Source: Actinomadura sp. NAK00032
GTDB taxonomy: Bacteria > Actinomycetota > Actinomycetes > Streptosporangiales > Streptosporangiaceae
Direction: 5' to 3'
Length of the DNA: 64,000 nucleotides
NCBI RefSeq assembly: GCF_013364275.1
Contig: NZ_CP054932.1
Span: 5,146,001 to 5,210,000 of the forward strand
Below are positions 41,858 to 52,600 of the stretch, in pieces. Position 1 is the stretch's first letter, and the number at the start of each line of letters is the position of its first letter. The position numbers were made by a program, and so were the translations under genes. The notes beneath the pieces are model-generated. The model was not told the DNA's origin and made no database searches. It saw only the letters and a list, made by a program, of their open reading frames with translations.

Positions 41858-44308
41858 TCAGCTGGCGTTCACGGCCACGTCGTCGACGACGAAGCTCGTG
41901 TACAGGGCGGCGTCCTCCGTGCCGGAGAACGAGAGCGTGACGGTCCGGCCCGCGTAGGCGGACACGTCGATGCTCTTCTGGACGTACCCCGAGTTGGCGT
42001 CGAGGTTGGAGTAGGTGGCGACGGTGGTGCCGCCGACCTTCACGGTGAGGTCGTCGTACGCCGTGACGCCGGTGGTCTCCTCGGTGTCGATGTGCACGTA
42101 GTACGTGAGGGTCGCCGTGCAGCCGGCCGGGATCGTCACCGACTGCGTCGCCGAGTCGGTGTGGGACCGGCCGTAGCCGTCGAACCAGGCGTAGTGCGTG
42201 CCGGAGTGGGCGGTCTCACCGTCGCTGTTGGACGACACGACGCCCGAGGTGGTGGTCCAGGGCGACGTTCCGCCCTCGAAGCCGCCGTTGGAGACCTTGT
42301 CGCCCGGCGCGGAGCAGCCTCCGCCGGGCGGGTTGACCGTCCAGGTGAAGGACGCGGTGCCGGTGAGCCCGGAGGTGTTCTTCGCGGTGACCGCGACGGT
42401 GCTGGAGCCCGCCGTGGTCGGGGTCCCGGAGATCACGCCGCTGGAGGCGTTGATCGACAGCCCGGCCGGCAGCCCGGTCGCGCTGTAGCTCAGCGTCTCG
42501 CCCTTCGGATCACTGGCCTGCACGGCGAGGTCGACCGCCGTGCCGACCGTGCCGGTCTGGTTCCCCGGGTTGGTGACCCTCGGGTTGTCGCCCTGGCCGG
42601 GGCACTCGCCGGGCACCGGGTCGGAGCCGGTGACGCTGACCGCCGCCCAGGCGGCCATCACGGTGTTGTACTCGGTGCAGTGGGTGCCGTACAGGTCGGC
42701 CGCGGCCTTCAGCGAGTCGATGCGGGCGTCGTGGTAGTCCTCGTTGCTGTTGGCGTAGGACGCCAGGGCCTTGAACCAGATCTTGGCGGCCTTGTCGTTG
42801 CCGATCCCGGTGACCGTGGAGTTGTCGCACGTCGGGCTGTTGCCGTAGCCGTGGTCGCCGCTGCCGACGGCGGTCAGGAAGAACCAGTGGTTCAGCGGGC
42901 CCATGGAGTAGTGCGGGTCGAGCCCGCCGTTGCCGCTGTCCCAGCAGTTCGGGGACTGGCCGTCCAGCGCCGGGTTGTACATGTAGCGCAGCGGGTCGCC
43001 GTTGCCGAAGATGTCGATCAGCTCGCCCATGGTGTAGTCGGGCTTGTCGACCGGGTTGCCGGCGTAGAACTCCACCATCGTCCCGAAGATGTCGCTGGTG
43101 CCCTCGTTCATCCCGCCGGTCTCGCCGTTCTCGCCCCAGCCGACGATGGCGCCGCTCACGCCGTGGCTCATCTCGTGCCCGGCGACGTCGATCTCGACCA
43201 GCGGCCTGGCGTTGCCCTCGCCGTCGCCGTAGGTCATCTGGGAGCCGTCCCAGAACGCGTTGACGTAGGCGTTGCCGTAGTGGGTGCGGGACGGGACGCC
43301 GCGGCCGTCGCCGAAGATGCCGTTCCGGTCGTGGACGTTCTTGAAGTAGTCGTAGGTCATGGCGGCGCCGTAGTGCGCGTCCACCCCGGCCGACGACGGG
43401 TCGCCGTTGCTGCCGTTGCCGAACTCGCCGGTGGAGTTGCTGAAGACGGTGCCGGTCCCGGACGTGGCGTGGTTCAGGTTGGTGGTGTAGCCGTTGCCGT
43501 GGGAGGGATCCCGCATCGTCCAGGTGCCGCCGGACTGCGTGAGGTCGAGGTTGACGGTGCCGACGTAGATGCCGTGGCCCGTGCCCTGGGTCAGGGCGGT
43601 GGCGGGGGCCGCGGCGGCCGGGCCGGTCCGGACGCCGGACGGCGCGAACGTGGAGACCTCGTCGTCGCTCTGGACGACGCCGCCCTTCTGGGCGTCCACC
43701 AGCACGTGCAGCCTGCTGGGCGTGCGGTCGGCGCGGACGCCGGTCACGACGGTCTGCCAGACCAGCGCCGCCGACCGGCCCTCCATCTTGATCGCCAGCT
43801 TCGGCTTCGAGACGGCGGAGACCGTGCCCTTGAGCTGCTTGCGGGCGATCCCGGCGGCGGCCGAGGCGCGCACCCTGGGCGTCGTCCGGACCGCGCCGGC
43901 GGTGTCGGACGCGGTCTCCAGCGCGCCGTAGGAGCCGTCCGGCCTGAGGTGGACGACCAGGTCCCCGCCGTAGACGGGGAGCCCGCGGTAGGTGCGGTCG
44001 AACCGGACGTCGGCCGACCCGTCGCGGTCGACGGCGACCGACCGGGCGGTGAACTCGTGCCCGCTCGCGCGGTGCGCGCGGCCGGGGTGCGCGGCGATGG
44101 CCTTCCGCGCCCTGCTGATGGCGCGCTTGCGGACGGCCGGGGACGGGTCGAGCGTGAAGGGGGCGTCCGCGAAGGCGGACGGCCCGGCGGGCTGCTGCGG
44201 ACGGGGCGGGGCCTGCGGGGTGGCCGCGGCCGGCGAGGCCACGGCGACGCCGGTCAGGGCGACCAGCGCCGCCGCCGACGCGGCGATCGCGATTGTCCGT
44301 TGGGACAT
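41858..44308 (-). CDS. Secreted M4-family (thermolysin-like) neutral metalloprotease
   Basis: 816 residues. Signal peptide (IAIAASAAALVALTGVAVASPAAA), FTP/PepSY propeptide to ~220, then the M4 catalytic domain: zinc site VAGHEMSHGVSG (~378) and third ligand Glu in GGMNEGTSDIFG (~402), with a substrate-binding region HYSMGPLNHWFFLTAVG. After ~570 an Ig-like putative sugar-binding domain (NQTGTVGTAVDLAVQASDP) and a C-terminal beta-sandwich (~690-816) that may anchor it to polymers or the wall. ATG 44308 with AAAGGA upstream. A 75-nt leader and a LuxR-like palindrome lie upstream. Confidence 0.92.
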   Translation of the reverse strand: MSQRTIAIAASAAALVALTGVAVASPAAATPQAPPRPQQPAGPSAFADAPFTLDPSPAVRKRAISRARKAIAAHPGRAHRASGHEFTARSVAVDRDGSADVRFDRTYRGLPVYGGDLVVHLRPDGSYGALETASDTAGAVRTTPRVRASAAAGIARKQLKGTVSAVSKPKLAIKMEGRSAALVWQTVVTGVRADRTPSRLHVLVDAQKGGVVQSDDEVSTFAPSGVRTGPAAAAPATALTQGTGHGIYVGTVNLDLTQSGGTWTMRDPSHGNGYTTNLNHATSGTGTVFSNSTGEFGNGSNGDPSSAGVDAHYGAAMTYDYFKNVHDRNGIFGDGRGVPSRTHYGNAYVNAFWDGSQMTYGDGEGNARPLVEIDVAGHEMSHGVSGAIVGWGENGETGGMNEGTSDIFGTMVEFYAGNPVDKPDYTMGELIDIFGNGDPLRYMYNPALDGQSPNCWDSGNGGLDPHYSMGPLNHWFFLTAVGSGDHGYGNSPTCDNSTVTGIGNDKAAKIWFKALASYANSNEDYHDARIDSLKAAADLYGTHCTEYNTVMAAWAAVSVTGSDPVPGECPGQGDNPRVTNPGNQTGTVGTAVDLAVQASDPKGETLSYSATGLPAGLSINASSGVISGTPTTAGSSTVAVTAKNTSGLTGTASFTWTVNPPGGGCSAPGDKVSNGGFEGGTSPWTTTSGVVSSNSDGETAHSGTHYAWFDGYGRSHTDSATQSVTIPAGCTATLTYYVHIDTEETTGVTAYDDLTVKVGGTTVATYSNLDANSGYVQKSIDVSAYAGRTVTLSFSGTEDAALYTSFVVDDVAVNAS

Positions 44309-44389
44309 GGGATGGATGTCCTTTCACCACTGAAGGGAGCCCGTGGTGACGGGGGGTTGACAAGCGCGAGTGTGAGCAGCTTCGTCCGC

Positions 44390-44430
44390 ATTAGTAAGCC
44401 TGACGAAGAATGCATAGGGATATCCCTATG
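44390..44430 (-). promoter_or_regulatory. Candidate promoter and LuxR-type operator of the M4 protease
   Basis: CATAGGGATATCCCTATG (44413-44430) is an 18-bp perfect palindrome containing GGGATATCCC, the core of the GGGAWWTCCC sites bound by LuxR-type regulators such as PimM. On the reverse strand TACTAAT (44396-44390) is a plausible -10; the palindrome centre is then near -38, the place of a class II activator. It lies 28 bp beyond the stop of the LAL regulator gene. Confidence 0.55.
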
Positions 44431-44457
44431 TGTGGAGGCAGCTGCGCGGGGAGGGGG

Positions 44458-47274
44458 TCAGCGGCCGGAGACCGTGAGCCGCGCGACGTCCACCCGGGAG
44501 CGGACGCCGAGCTTGCGGAACGTCCGGGTGAGCGCGGCCTCGACCGTCTTGATGCTGAGGAACAGCCGGGCGGCGATCTCCCGGTTCGTGGCGCCCTCGG
44601 CCACCAGGACCGCCACCTTGCGCTCGATGTCGGTGAGCACGCCGAGCGGGTCGTCGCCGGACGCCCGCCGGACCGGCCCGGCGGCGGCGAGCCGCTGCAA
44701 CTCGGCCTGGGTGCGGGCCAGCCAGGGCCGCGCCTCCGCCTTCGCGAAGACTCCCCGCGCCCGCAGCAGCGCCGCGCGCCCGCGCTCCGGGTCGTCCCGC
44801 CGAGAGCGCAACGCGCCCAGCTCCAGCCACGCGCGGCCCTCCTCCAGCCGGTAGGGCAGGGCCTGGAGCAGCTCCGCCGCGCGTTCGAGGCCCTCCTCGG
44901 CCGCGCCGAGGTCGCCCTGGGCCGCGCGGACGAGCGCCGCGGAACGCTCCAGCACGGCGAGCACGCCGCGCCGTCCCAGCCGGGCGGCCCGCGCCCGCGT
45001 CCCGGCGACCAGCTCGGCCGCCTCCCCGGCGCGGCCGGCGGCGACGAGGGCGTCGGCGAGGTCGGCGTGCCAGCGGCGCATCGCCGGGTCGCCGAGCCCC
45101 TGCCCGGTCTCCAGCGCGCGGACCTGGTCCAGCACCCGCACCGCCGCGCCGGCGTCGCCGAGCTGCAGCCGGACCAGCCCCTCCGCGTGCAGGGCGCGCG
45201 GCAGGAACAGCTGGTCGCCGTCGTCGGCGCTGTGCTGCACCGCCTGCTCCGCCGCCGACAGGGCCCGGCCGAGGTCGCCGCCCGCGGCCTCCGCCAGCGC
45301 CAGCGCGTACCAGGACGGCCCCTGGCTGAGCCCGGAGTCCTCGGCCAGGTCCAGGCTCTGCCCGGCCAGGCGGAGCGCCCGCCGACAGCGCCCCTGGTAG
45401 ATCTCCACCTGCGTCATGCAGTACAGGCACAGGCACAGGCTCTCCACCACGCCGCGCTGGCGGACGCTGTACATGAGCGCCCGTAACTCGGCGCGGGCCT
45501 CGCTGACCCGGTCGTGCATCAGGTGGTGGCGGTGCTTGATGTAGACGGGCCCGTTGTGGTGCCACATCACCTGCGGGTCCTGCGGGTCCGCCAGCGCCTT
45601 GCGGAGCGTCCGCTCTGCGTCCGGGTGCCCGAGGAACAGCTCGATGCTCGCCTGCTTGGACAGCGCGAACAGCTCGGTCCTGCGGTCGCCCGCCAGCGCG
45701 GCCAGCTCGGCGGACCGGCGGGCGTGCACGTGCGCGGCCGCCGCCGAGCCCCGCACCATCCACGCCCGCCAGCTCAGCCGGTAGTGCAGCGGCGCCAGCA
45801 GCAGCGGCTCGCCGCGCGCGTCCTCCATCGCCTTGGGGAAGACCTCCTCCACCTCGGCCAGCGCCTGGCCGGAGGAGTCCAGCACCACGATCCACGCCCG
45901 GACCCGCTCGTCCGGCCGGGCCGTCGCCTCCAGGACGCGCCGGGCGAGCCGCCGGGCCAGCGGGTAGTCGCCCGCGACGACCGCGTCCTCGGCGGCGCCG
46001 AGCCGCCGGCCGACCGCGGCGCCCCGCGCCGACTCGGGGGTGCGGTCGGCGGCCAGCTCGCCGAGGTGCGCGGCGGTGGACGGCCCGCCGCGGCGGCGCG
46101 CCACCGCCGCGGCCTGCGCGAGGGTCTCCGCGATGTGCCGGTCCCCGCCGGAGGTCAGCCGGGCCAGGTGCAGCGCGCGCTCCACCGGGTCGCCCACCGC
46201 CTGGGAGAGCGCCCGGTGCGCCGCCTTCCGCTCGACGGGCCCGGCCTCGGCGTAGATCGCGGCGGACAGCAGCGGGTGGGTGAAGCGGACCTGCCCGGCC
46301 GCGTCCACCTCCACGATCCCGCGCCGCTCGGCCTCCGCGAGGTCGCCGCGGCCCGTCCGGCGCAGCAGCTCCACCGACGGGCGGCTGGCCGCGCTCGCCA
46401 CGAGCAGCGCCTCCCGGACGGCCGGGGACAGCGCCGCCACCCGCTTGCGGATCAGCACCGACAGGCTCTGCGGGATCGGCGGGTCGGCGGCGCTCGGGTG
46501 CTCCAGCACGCTGCGCGCCAGCTCCACCGCGAAGAACGGGTTGCCGCCGCTCACCTCGTGGATCCGGGCGAGCTGCGCGCGCGGCCAGGACCGGCCGAAC
46601 CGGTCGCCGAGCAGCACCGCCAGCTCCGCGGCCGACATGGGCGGCACCCGGACCGCCAGCACCGGCGCCGGGCACAGGCCCGCCGCGTCCCGCCACCGGC
46701 CGCCGGCGGCCGGCTCGCCGGGCGCGGGCTCCGGCCGGACCGAGGCCGCCATCCGCAGCGGCGGCGCGAGCCGGGCCGCTCGCCGCGCCACGAACGCCAG
46801 CAGCTCCCCGGTCGGGCGGTCCAGCCACTGCGCGTCGTCGACCAGCACCAGCCCCGGCCGGTCCGCGCACAGCAGCCGGAAGGCGTGCAGCACCCCGAGC
46901 CGCAGGCACAGCAGGTCGCGCTCACCCGTCGGGGCGTCCTGGAGCAGCAGCACCGAGCGCAGGGCCCGGCGCTCGGGCGGCGGGAGCCGCTCGACGACCT
47001 CGTCCGCCACCTGCGCGATCAGGTCGATGAGGCCGAGGAAGGGCAGCTGGTGCTCGGCCTCGGCCGGGCAGCAGGAGAACACCCGGTGGCCGGCCGCGGC
47101 GTGCTCGGCCGCGAGCGTCGCGAACAGGGTGGACTTCCCGATCCCGACCGGGCCCTCCAGCAGCACGCCGCCGCCCCCGGCGAGGTGCGCGCGGACGCCG
47201 CCCAGCACGTTCTCCCTGCCGAGCGCCGGACTGGCGCGGACGCCGGCCCCACCCGTGCGGACCCCATCTGTCAT
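44458..47274 (-). CDS. LAL-type LuxR-family transcriptional regulator
   Basis: 938 residues. N-terminal AAA-type ATPase: Walker A LLEGPVGIGKSTLFATL (~40), Walker B LVLVDDAQWLD (~150), then a long helical TPR-like middle, and a C-terminal LuxR HTH (~875-930) with LTDIERKVAVLVAEGATNRE and IKTVEAALTRTFRKLGV. Such regulators sense an effector and activate transcription. ATG 47274 is chosen because the 38 codons before it lie in poor sequence. It precedes the M4 protease on the same strand and is its likely activator. Confidence 0.92.
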   Translation of the reverse strand: MTDGVRTGGAGVRASPALGRENVLGGVRAHLAGGGGVLLEGPVGIGKSTLFATLAAEHAAAGHRVFSCCPAEAEHQLPFLGLIDLIAQVADEVVERLPPPERRALRSVLLLQDAPTGERDLLCLRLGVLHAFRLLCADRPGLVLVDDAQWLDRPTGELLAFVARRAARLAPPLRMAASVRPEPAPGEPAAGGRWRDAAGLCPAPVLAVRVPPMSAAELAVLLGDRFGRSWPRAQLARIHEVSGGNPFFAVELARSVLEHPSAADPPIPQSLSVLIRKRVAALSPAVREALLVASAASRPSVELLRRTGRGDLAEAERRGIVEVDAAGQVRFTHPLLSAAIYAEAGPVERKAAHRALSQAVGDPVERALHLARLTSGGDRHIAETLAQAAAVARRRGGPSTAAHLGELAADRTPESARGAAVGRRLGAAEDAVVAGDYPLARRLARRVLEATARPDERVRAWIVVLDSSGQALAEVEEVFPKAMEDARGEPLLLAPLHYRLSWRAWMVRGSAAAAHVHARRSAELAALAGDRRTELFALSKQASIELFLGHPDAERTLRKALADPQDPQVMWHHNGPVYIKHRHHLMHDRVSEARAELRALMYSVRQRGVVESLCLCLYCMTQVEIYQGRCRRALRLAGQSLDLAEDSGLSQGPSWYALALAEAAGGDLGRALSAAEQAVQHSADDGDQLFLPRALHAEGLVRLQLGDAGAAVRVLDQVRALETGQGLGDPAMRRWHADLADALVAAGRAGEAAELVAGTRARAARLGRRGVLAVLERSAALVRAAQGDLGAAEEGLERAAELLQALPYRLEEGRAWLELGALRSRRDDPERGRAALLRARGVFAKAEARPWLARTQAELQRLAAAGPVRRASGDDPLGVLTDIERKVAVLVAEGATNREIAARLFLSIKTVEAALTRTFRKLGVRSRVDVARLTVSGR

Positions 47275-47414
47275 GCGCGCGGCCTCCGGACCTGGGTTCG
47301 GCGTGTGGACCCGCCGCGGACGGTAAACCTCTCCGCAACCGCAGTCAAGATTCCCATATCCGCCCGGTTCCCGGGGTACGGCGACCACCAGGACGGCCGG
47401 CCGACGGGGGGACG

Positions 47415-49451
47415 ATGGACGACGCCGGAGCGGAACGGCACCGCAAGCTCACGCTGGAGGTCTTCGACCTCGCGCCGGTGGGCGTGGCCGTGACGACCGG
47501 GCCCGAGCACCGCCTCGTCTACACCAACGTCGCCTACCGCACGAGCTTCGGCGTGCGCCCGATCGGGCAGCCGATCCGCGAGGCGTTCGGCGAGCTCCTC
47601 GAACAGGACTACTTCCACCTGTTCGACCGCGTCCTCGCCACCGGGGAGCCGGTCAACGTCACCGACGCGCCGGTCAGCCTGTACTTCGGCTCCGGCCGCG
47701 AGCGGCGCTACTTCTCCTTCAGCCTGTCCCGGTTCGAGGACGGCGAGCCCGGCGTCCTCGCCGTCGCCGCGGACGTCACCGAGCAGGTCACCGCCGCCCG
47801 CAGCTCGCGGGAGATGGCCGAGACGCGCCGCCGGCTGCTGCACCGGTTCCAGAGCCTGATCCGGGTGAGCGCCGAGATCGTCTGGGTCACCGGGCCGCAC
47901 GGCGGGCCCATCGAGCCGAGTCCCGGCTGGGAGCGGGTGACGGGGCAGGGCTGGGAGGAGTTCCGCGGCGAGGGCTGGCTGCGGGCGCTGCACCCCGACG
48001 ACCGCGTGCCGACGCTGCGCTCCTGGCACGGGGCGCTGCGCGAGGCCCACCCCTGGCGGCACGTCTACCGGCTGCGGACCGTGGACGGCGAGTACCGGCA
48101 CTTCGAGGTGCACGCCGCGCCGGTGTACGAGGGCGGCGCCGTCGTGGAATGGGTGGGCACCTGCGCCGACGTCGAGCAGTCCTGGCGGCGGCAGCGCCGC
48201 CGGGAGCTGCTCGGGCGGGCCGCGGTGGCGACCGCCGAGCACGCCGACCTGCACGACATGCTCGGCGCGCTGGCGGACGTCCTCGTCCCGGCGCTCGCCG
48301 ACGGCTGCGGCGTGCACCTGCTGCCGGAGTTCGCCGAGCGCCCGGCGAGCGCTCCCGTCCTCGCCCGCCGGATCGCCACCGCCGCGCGGGAGGGGCTGCC
48401 GGGGCGCCTCCCGTCCGGCGAGGAGTGGTTCCCGGCCGGCAGCGGGTTCGTCCGGGCGGTCCGGGGGCGCCGCCCGGTGCGCCGCAGCTTCCCGCCCGGC
48501 GAGCCGCCCGCGGACCTGCTGCCCGCGAGCACCGTGTCGTGGCTCACCGACGCCAAGGCCCACAGCGTGGTTCTGCTGCCGGTGGTCGTGGACGGCGCGG
48601 TCGCGGCGGTGGTGACCGCGTCCGCCTGCGGCGACCGCCCGCCGATGGGCGCGGACGACGTCGCGCTGATCGGGCAGATGTTCGACCACGCGCACGACGC
48701 GCTGAGCAGCGCCATGCTGTTCCAGCGCACCCAGCGGGTCGCCCTCGCCCTCCAGCACGGGCTGCTGGCGGAGCCGCCCGACGTCCCCGGCCTGGACATC
48801 GTCGCCCGGTACCGGGCGAGTCCCGCGGCGGCCGAGGTGGGCGGCGACTGGTACGACTCGTTCGTGCTCCGCGACGGCGCCACCGCCCTCGTCATCGGGG
48901 ACGTCGCCGGGCACGACCTCGGCGCCGCCGTCGCGATGAGCCAGCTCCGCAACATGCTGCGGGGCCTCGCGGTCGACCGCGAGGAGCCCCCGGGCGACAT
49001 CCTGCGCCGGCTGAACACCGCGATGGCCACGCTGTCGCCCGAGGGCACCGCCACCTGCGTGCTGGCCCGGGTCGAGGAGTCGCCGGGCGGCGGCCTGCAG
49101 CTCAACTACGCGGTCGCCGGCCACCCGCCGCCGCTGCTGGTCACCGCCGGCGGCGACGCCCGGCTGCTGGAGGACGCCGCCAACCCCCTCCTGGGCCTGC
49201 TCGTCGACCAGCCCTGCGTCAGCGCCGTCGAGCCGCTGCCGCCCCGCTCCACCCTCTTCCTCTACACCGACGGCCTCATCGAGCACCCCGACGAGCACCT
49301 GGACCAGGGCCTCGGCCGGCTCCGCCGCCGGGCCGCCGAGCTCGCCGGCGCCCCCCTGCCCGCCTTCTGCGACGGCGTCCTCACCGGCCTCCCGACCACC
49401 GGCACCGACGACATCGCCGTCATCGCCGTCCGTGTTCCGGACTCTCCGTAA
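47415..49451 (+). CDS. PAS/GAF/SpoIIE-type serine phosphatase
   Basis: 678 residues. Two PAS domains (about 15-130, FDLAPVGVAVTTGPEHRLVYTN; about 140-270, EIVWVTGPHGG...LHPDDR), a GAF domain (about 275-440) and a C-terminal SpoIIE/PP2C phosphatase (about 455-675) with the metal Asp motifs AEVGGDWYDSFVL, VIGDVAGHDLGAAVAM and FLYTDGLIE, TDDIAVIAVR. These phosphatases act on anti-sigma antagonists in stress-sensing cascades. It diverges from the LAL gene. No anti-sigma partner is adjacent; the STAS gene at 9.6 kb is a distant candidate only. Confidence 0.9.
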   Translation: MDDAGAERHRKLTLEVFDLAPVGVAVTTGPEHRLVYTNVAYRTSFGVRPIGQPIREAFGELLEQDYFHLFDRVLATGEPVNVTDAPVSLYFGSGRERRYFSFSLSRFEDGEPGVLAVAADVTEQVTAARSSREMAETRRRLLHRFQSLIRVSAEIVWVTGPHGGPIEPSPGWERVTGQGWEEFRGEGWLRALHPDDRVPTLRSWHGALREAHPWRHVYRLRTVDGEYRHFEVHAAPVYEGGAVVEWVGTCADVEQSWRRQRRRELLGRAAVATAEHADLHDMLGALADVLVPALADGCGVHLLPEFAERPASAPVLARRIATAAREGLPGRLPSGEEWFPAGSGFVRAVRGRRPVRRSFPPGEPPADLLPASTVSWLTDAKAHSVVLLPVVVDGAVAAVVTASACGDRPPMGADDVALIGQMFDHAHDALSSAMLFQRTQRVALALQHGLLAEPPDVPGLDIVARYRASPAAAEVGGDWYDSFVLRDGATALVIGDVAGHDLGAAVAMSQLRNMLRGLAVDREEPPGDILRRLNTAMATLSPEGTATCVLARVEESPGGGLQLNYAVAGHPPPLLVTAGGDARLLEDAANPLLGLLVDQPCVSAVEPLPPRSTLFLYTDGLIEHPDEHLDQGLGRLRRRAAELAGAPLPAFCDGVLTGLPTTGTDDIAVIAVRVPDSP

Positions 49452-49611
49452 CGCGGTTCCCGGCCCCCGGCTTTGCACGATTCCCACAACTCCAGCCGCT
49501 CAGCGTGCGATGTCTGCGACATGGCGCTACGGACGGGTAGGCGGAAAGGTGGCACCGTCGGGGGCGCCGTCGCGCGGCGTGCGCAGTGGTCTACAGGAGA
49601 GGCTCGGTCGG

Positions 49612-52600
49612 GTGTTCAGTCGTGTCGCCATCGTCAACCGCGGTGAGGCCGCCATGCGGCTCATCCACGCCGTCCGGGGGCTCGCCGCCGAGACCGGGAG
49701 CAGGATCGAGACGGTCGCCCTGCACACCGACGTCGACCGCACCGCCACGTTCGTCCGCGAGGCCGACCTCGCCTACGACCTCGGCCCGGCGGCCGCGCGG
49801 CCGTACCTGAACCTGGAGGTGCTGGAGCGGGCGCTGGTGGAGACCGGCGCCGACGCCGCGTGGGTCGGCTGGGGCTTCGTCGCGGAGGACCCGGCGTTCG
49901 CGGAGCTGTGCGAGCGGACGGGCGTCACCTTCGTCGGCCCGAGCGCCGAGGCGATGCGCCGGCTCGGCGACAAGATCGGCGCGAAGCTGATCGCCGAGGA
50001 GGTCGGCGTGCCGGTCGCGCCGTGGAGCCGCGGCGCCGTCGCGACGCTGGACGAGGCGCGGGCGGCGGCGGCCGAGGTCGGCTACCCGCTGATGCTGAAG
50101 GCCACCGCGGGCGGCGGCGGGCGCGGCATCCGCGTGATCAACGACGAGGCCGAGCTGGACGACGCCTACGAGCGCACCAGCCAGGAGGCCGCGCGGGCGT
50201 TCGGCAGCGGCGTGGTGTTCCTGGAGCGCCTGGTCACCGGCGCCCGGCACGTCGAGGTGCAGGTGATCGCCGACGGCGAGACCGCGTGGGCGCTCGGCGT
50301 CCGCGACTGCTCGGTGCAGCGCCGCAACCAGAAGGTCATCGAGGAGTCGGCGTCGCCGGTGCTGCGCGCCGAGCAGGCGGCGGAGCTGAAGGCCTCCGCC
50401 GAGCGGCTCGCCGTCGCGGTCGGCTACCGGGGCGCGGCGACCGTGGAGTTCCTCTACCACCCCGGCGACGAGCTGTTCGCGTTCCTGGAGGTCAACACCC
50501 GGCTGCAGGTCGAGCACCCGATCACCGAGGCCGTCACCGGCTTCGACCTGGTGCGGGCGCAGCTGCACGTCGCCGCCGGCGGCCGGCTGGAGGGCGCGCC
50601 GCCGGCCGAGCGCGGGCACGCCGTCGAGGCCCGGCTGAACGCCGAGGACCCCGACCGCGACTTCGCCCCCGCGCCCGGCCGCATCGCGCGGCTCGACCTG
50701 CCCGCCGGGCCCGGCGTCCGGGTGGACACCGGCGTCCGGGAGGGCGACACCATCCCCGCCGACTTCGACTCGATGATCGCCAAGATCATCGCCTACGGCC
50801 GGGACCGGGACGAGGCGCTCGGCCGGCTGCGCCGCGCGATGGCGCAGACCACGGTGATCATCGAGGGCGGCGCGACGAACAAGAGCTTCGTGCTCGACCT
50901 GCTCGACCGGCCCGAGGTCGTCGGCGCGAGCGCCGACACCGGCTGGATCGACCGGGTGCGCGCCGAGGGCGACCTCGTCAGCGGCCGGCACTCGGCCGTC
51001 GCGCTGGCCGTCGCCGCCATCGAGGCCTACGAGGAGGACGAGCGCGCCGCGCGGGCGCGGCTGCTGTCCACCGCGTCCGGCGGGCGGCCGCAGGTGCGGC
51101 ACGAGAGCGGCCGGCCGCTCGACCTCAAGCTGCGCGGCGCCGGCTACCGGGTGCGGGTCGCGCGGGTCGGCGCGGACCGGTTCCGCGTCGCCGTCGAGGC
51201 CGGCGACGAGGTCCGCACCGCCGACGTCGAACTCGACCGCTTCGACCGGCACACCGCGCAGACCACCGTCAACGGCACCCGCTACCGGCTGCTCATCGGG
51301 ACGCACGGCCCCGTCCACCTGGTCGAGGTGGACGGCGTGACGCACCGGGTCAGCCGGGACGAGGGCGGCGTCGTCCGCTCCCCCGCGCCCGCGCTGGTCG
51401 TCGCGACCCCGCTGGAGCCCGGCGCCGAGGTGGAGGCGGGCGCGCCCGTCCTGGTGCTGGAGAGCATGAAGATGGAGACGGTGCTGCGGGCGCCGTTCAA
51501 GGCGCGGCTGAAGGAATGCGTCGTGTCGGTCGGCAGCCAGGTCGAGACCGGCGCGCCGCTGCTGCGGCTGGAGCCGCTCGCCGACGCCGCCGAGGCCGGG
51601 GAGGCGGAGGCCACCGCGTCCGCCGAGCTGGACCTGCCGGCCGCACCCGCCGCGGTCCCGGCCCGCGAGCGCGCCGCGCGCGGCCGGGAGGACCTGCGCG
51701 GCCTGCTGCTCGGCTTCGACGTCGACCCGCACGACGAGCGCCGCGCCCTCACCGGCTACCTCGACGCGCGGCAGGCCGCCGCCGCCGGCGGCCACCGGCC
51801 GCTGGCCGAGGAGATCGCGCTGCTGGAGGTGTTCGCCGACCTCGCCGAGCTGACCCGCGACCGGCCCGCCGGCGGGGACGGCGCGGACGGGCACGTGCAC
51901 AGCGCCCGCGAGTACTTCCACACCTACCTGCAGAGCCTCGACGTGGAGCGGGCCGGGCTGCCGGCGGCGTTCCAGGAGCGGCTCGCCACGGCGCTCGGCC
52001 ACTACGGCGTCACCGAACTGGACCGCTCCCCCGAGCTCGAGGCGGCGGTGTTCCGGATCTTCCTGTCCCGGCAGCGCGCGTCCGCCGACGCCGCCGTCGT
52101 CACCGCGCTGCTGCGCGCGTGGCTGCGCGAGCCGCCGCCGGTGGAGGCGCTGCGCGAGCCCGCCGGCCTCGCGCTGCAGCGGCTGATCACCGCCGCGCAG
52201 GTGCGGTTCCCGGTGGTCTACGACCTCGCGTGCGGCGTCGTGTTCGCCTGGTACGCCCAGCCGATGCTGCGCCGCGACCGCGCCCGCGTCTACGCCGACG
52301 TCCGCCGGCACCTGCGCCACCTGGACGCCCACCCGGACGCGCCGGACCGCGCCGCCCGCGTCGCCGAGATGGTGCGCAGCACCGAGCCGCTGGTGCGGCT
52401 GCTCGGCCGCCGGCTCCGCCGCGGCGACCGCGACAACGCGGTCATGCTGGAGGTGCTGACCCGGCGCTACTACGGCAACAAGGGCCTGACCGGCGTCCGC
52501 ACCGCCGAGGCGGGGGGCTGCTCGTTCGTCGTCGCCGAGCGGGCGGGCTCGCGGCTGGTCTCGGCGGCGGTGAGCTTCGACGCCCTCGACGGCGCGCTGG

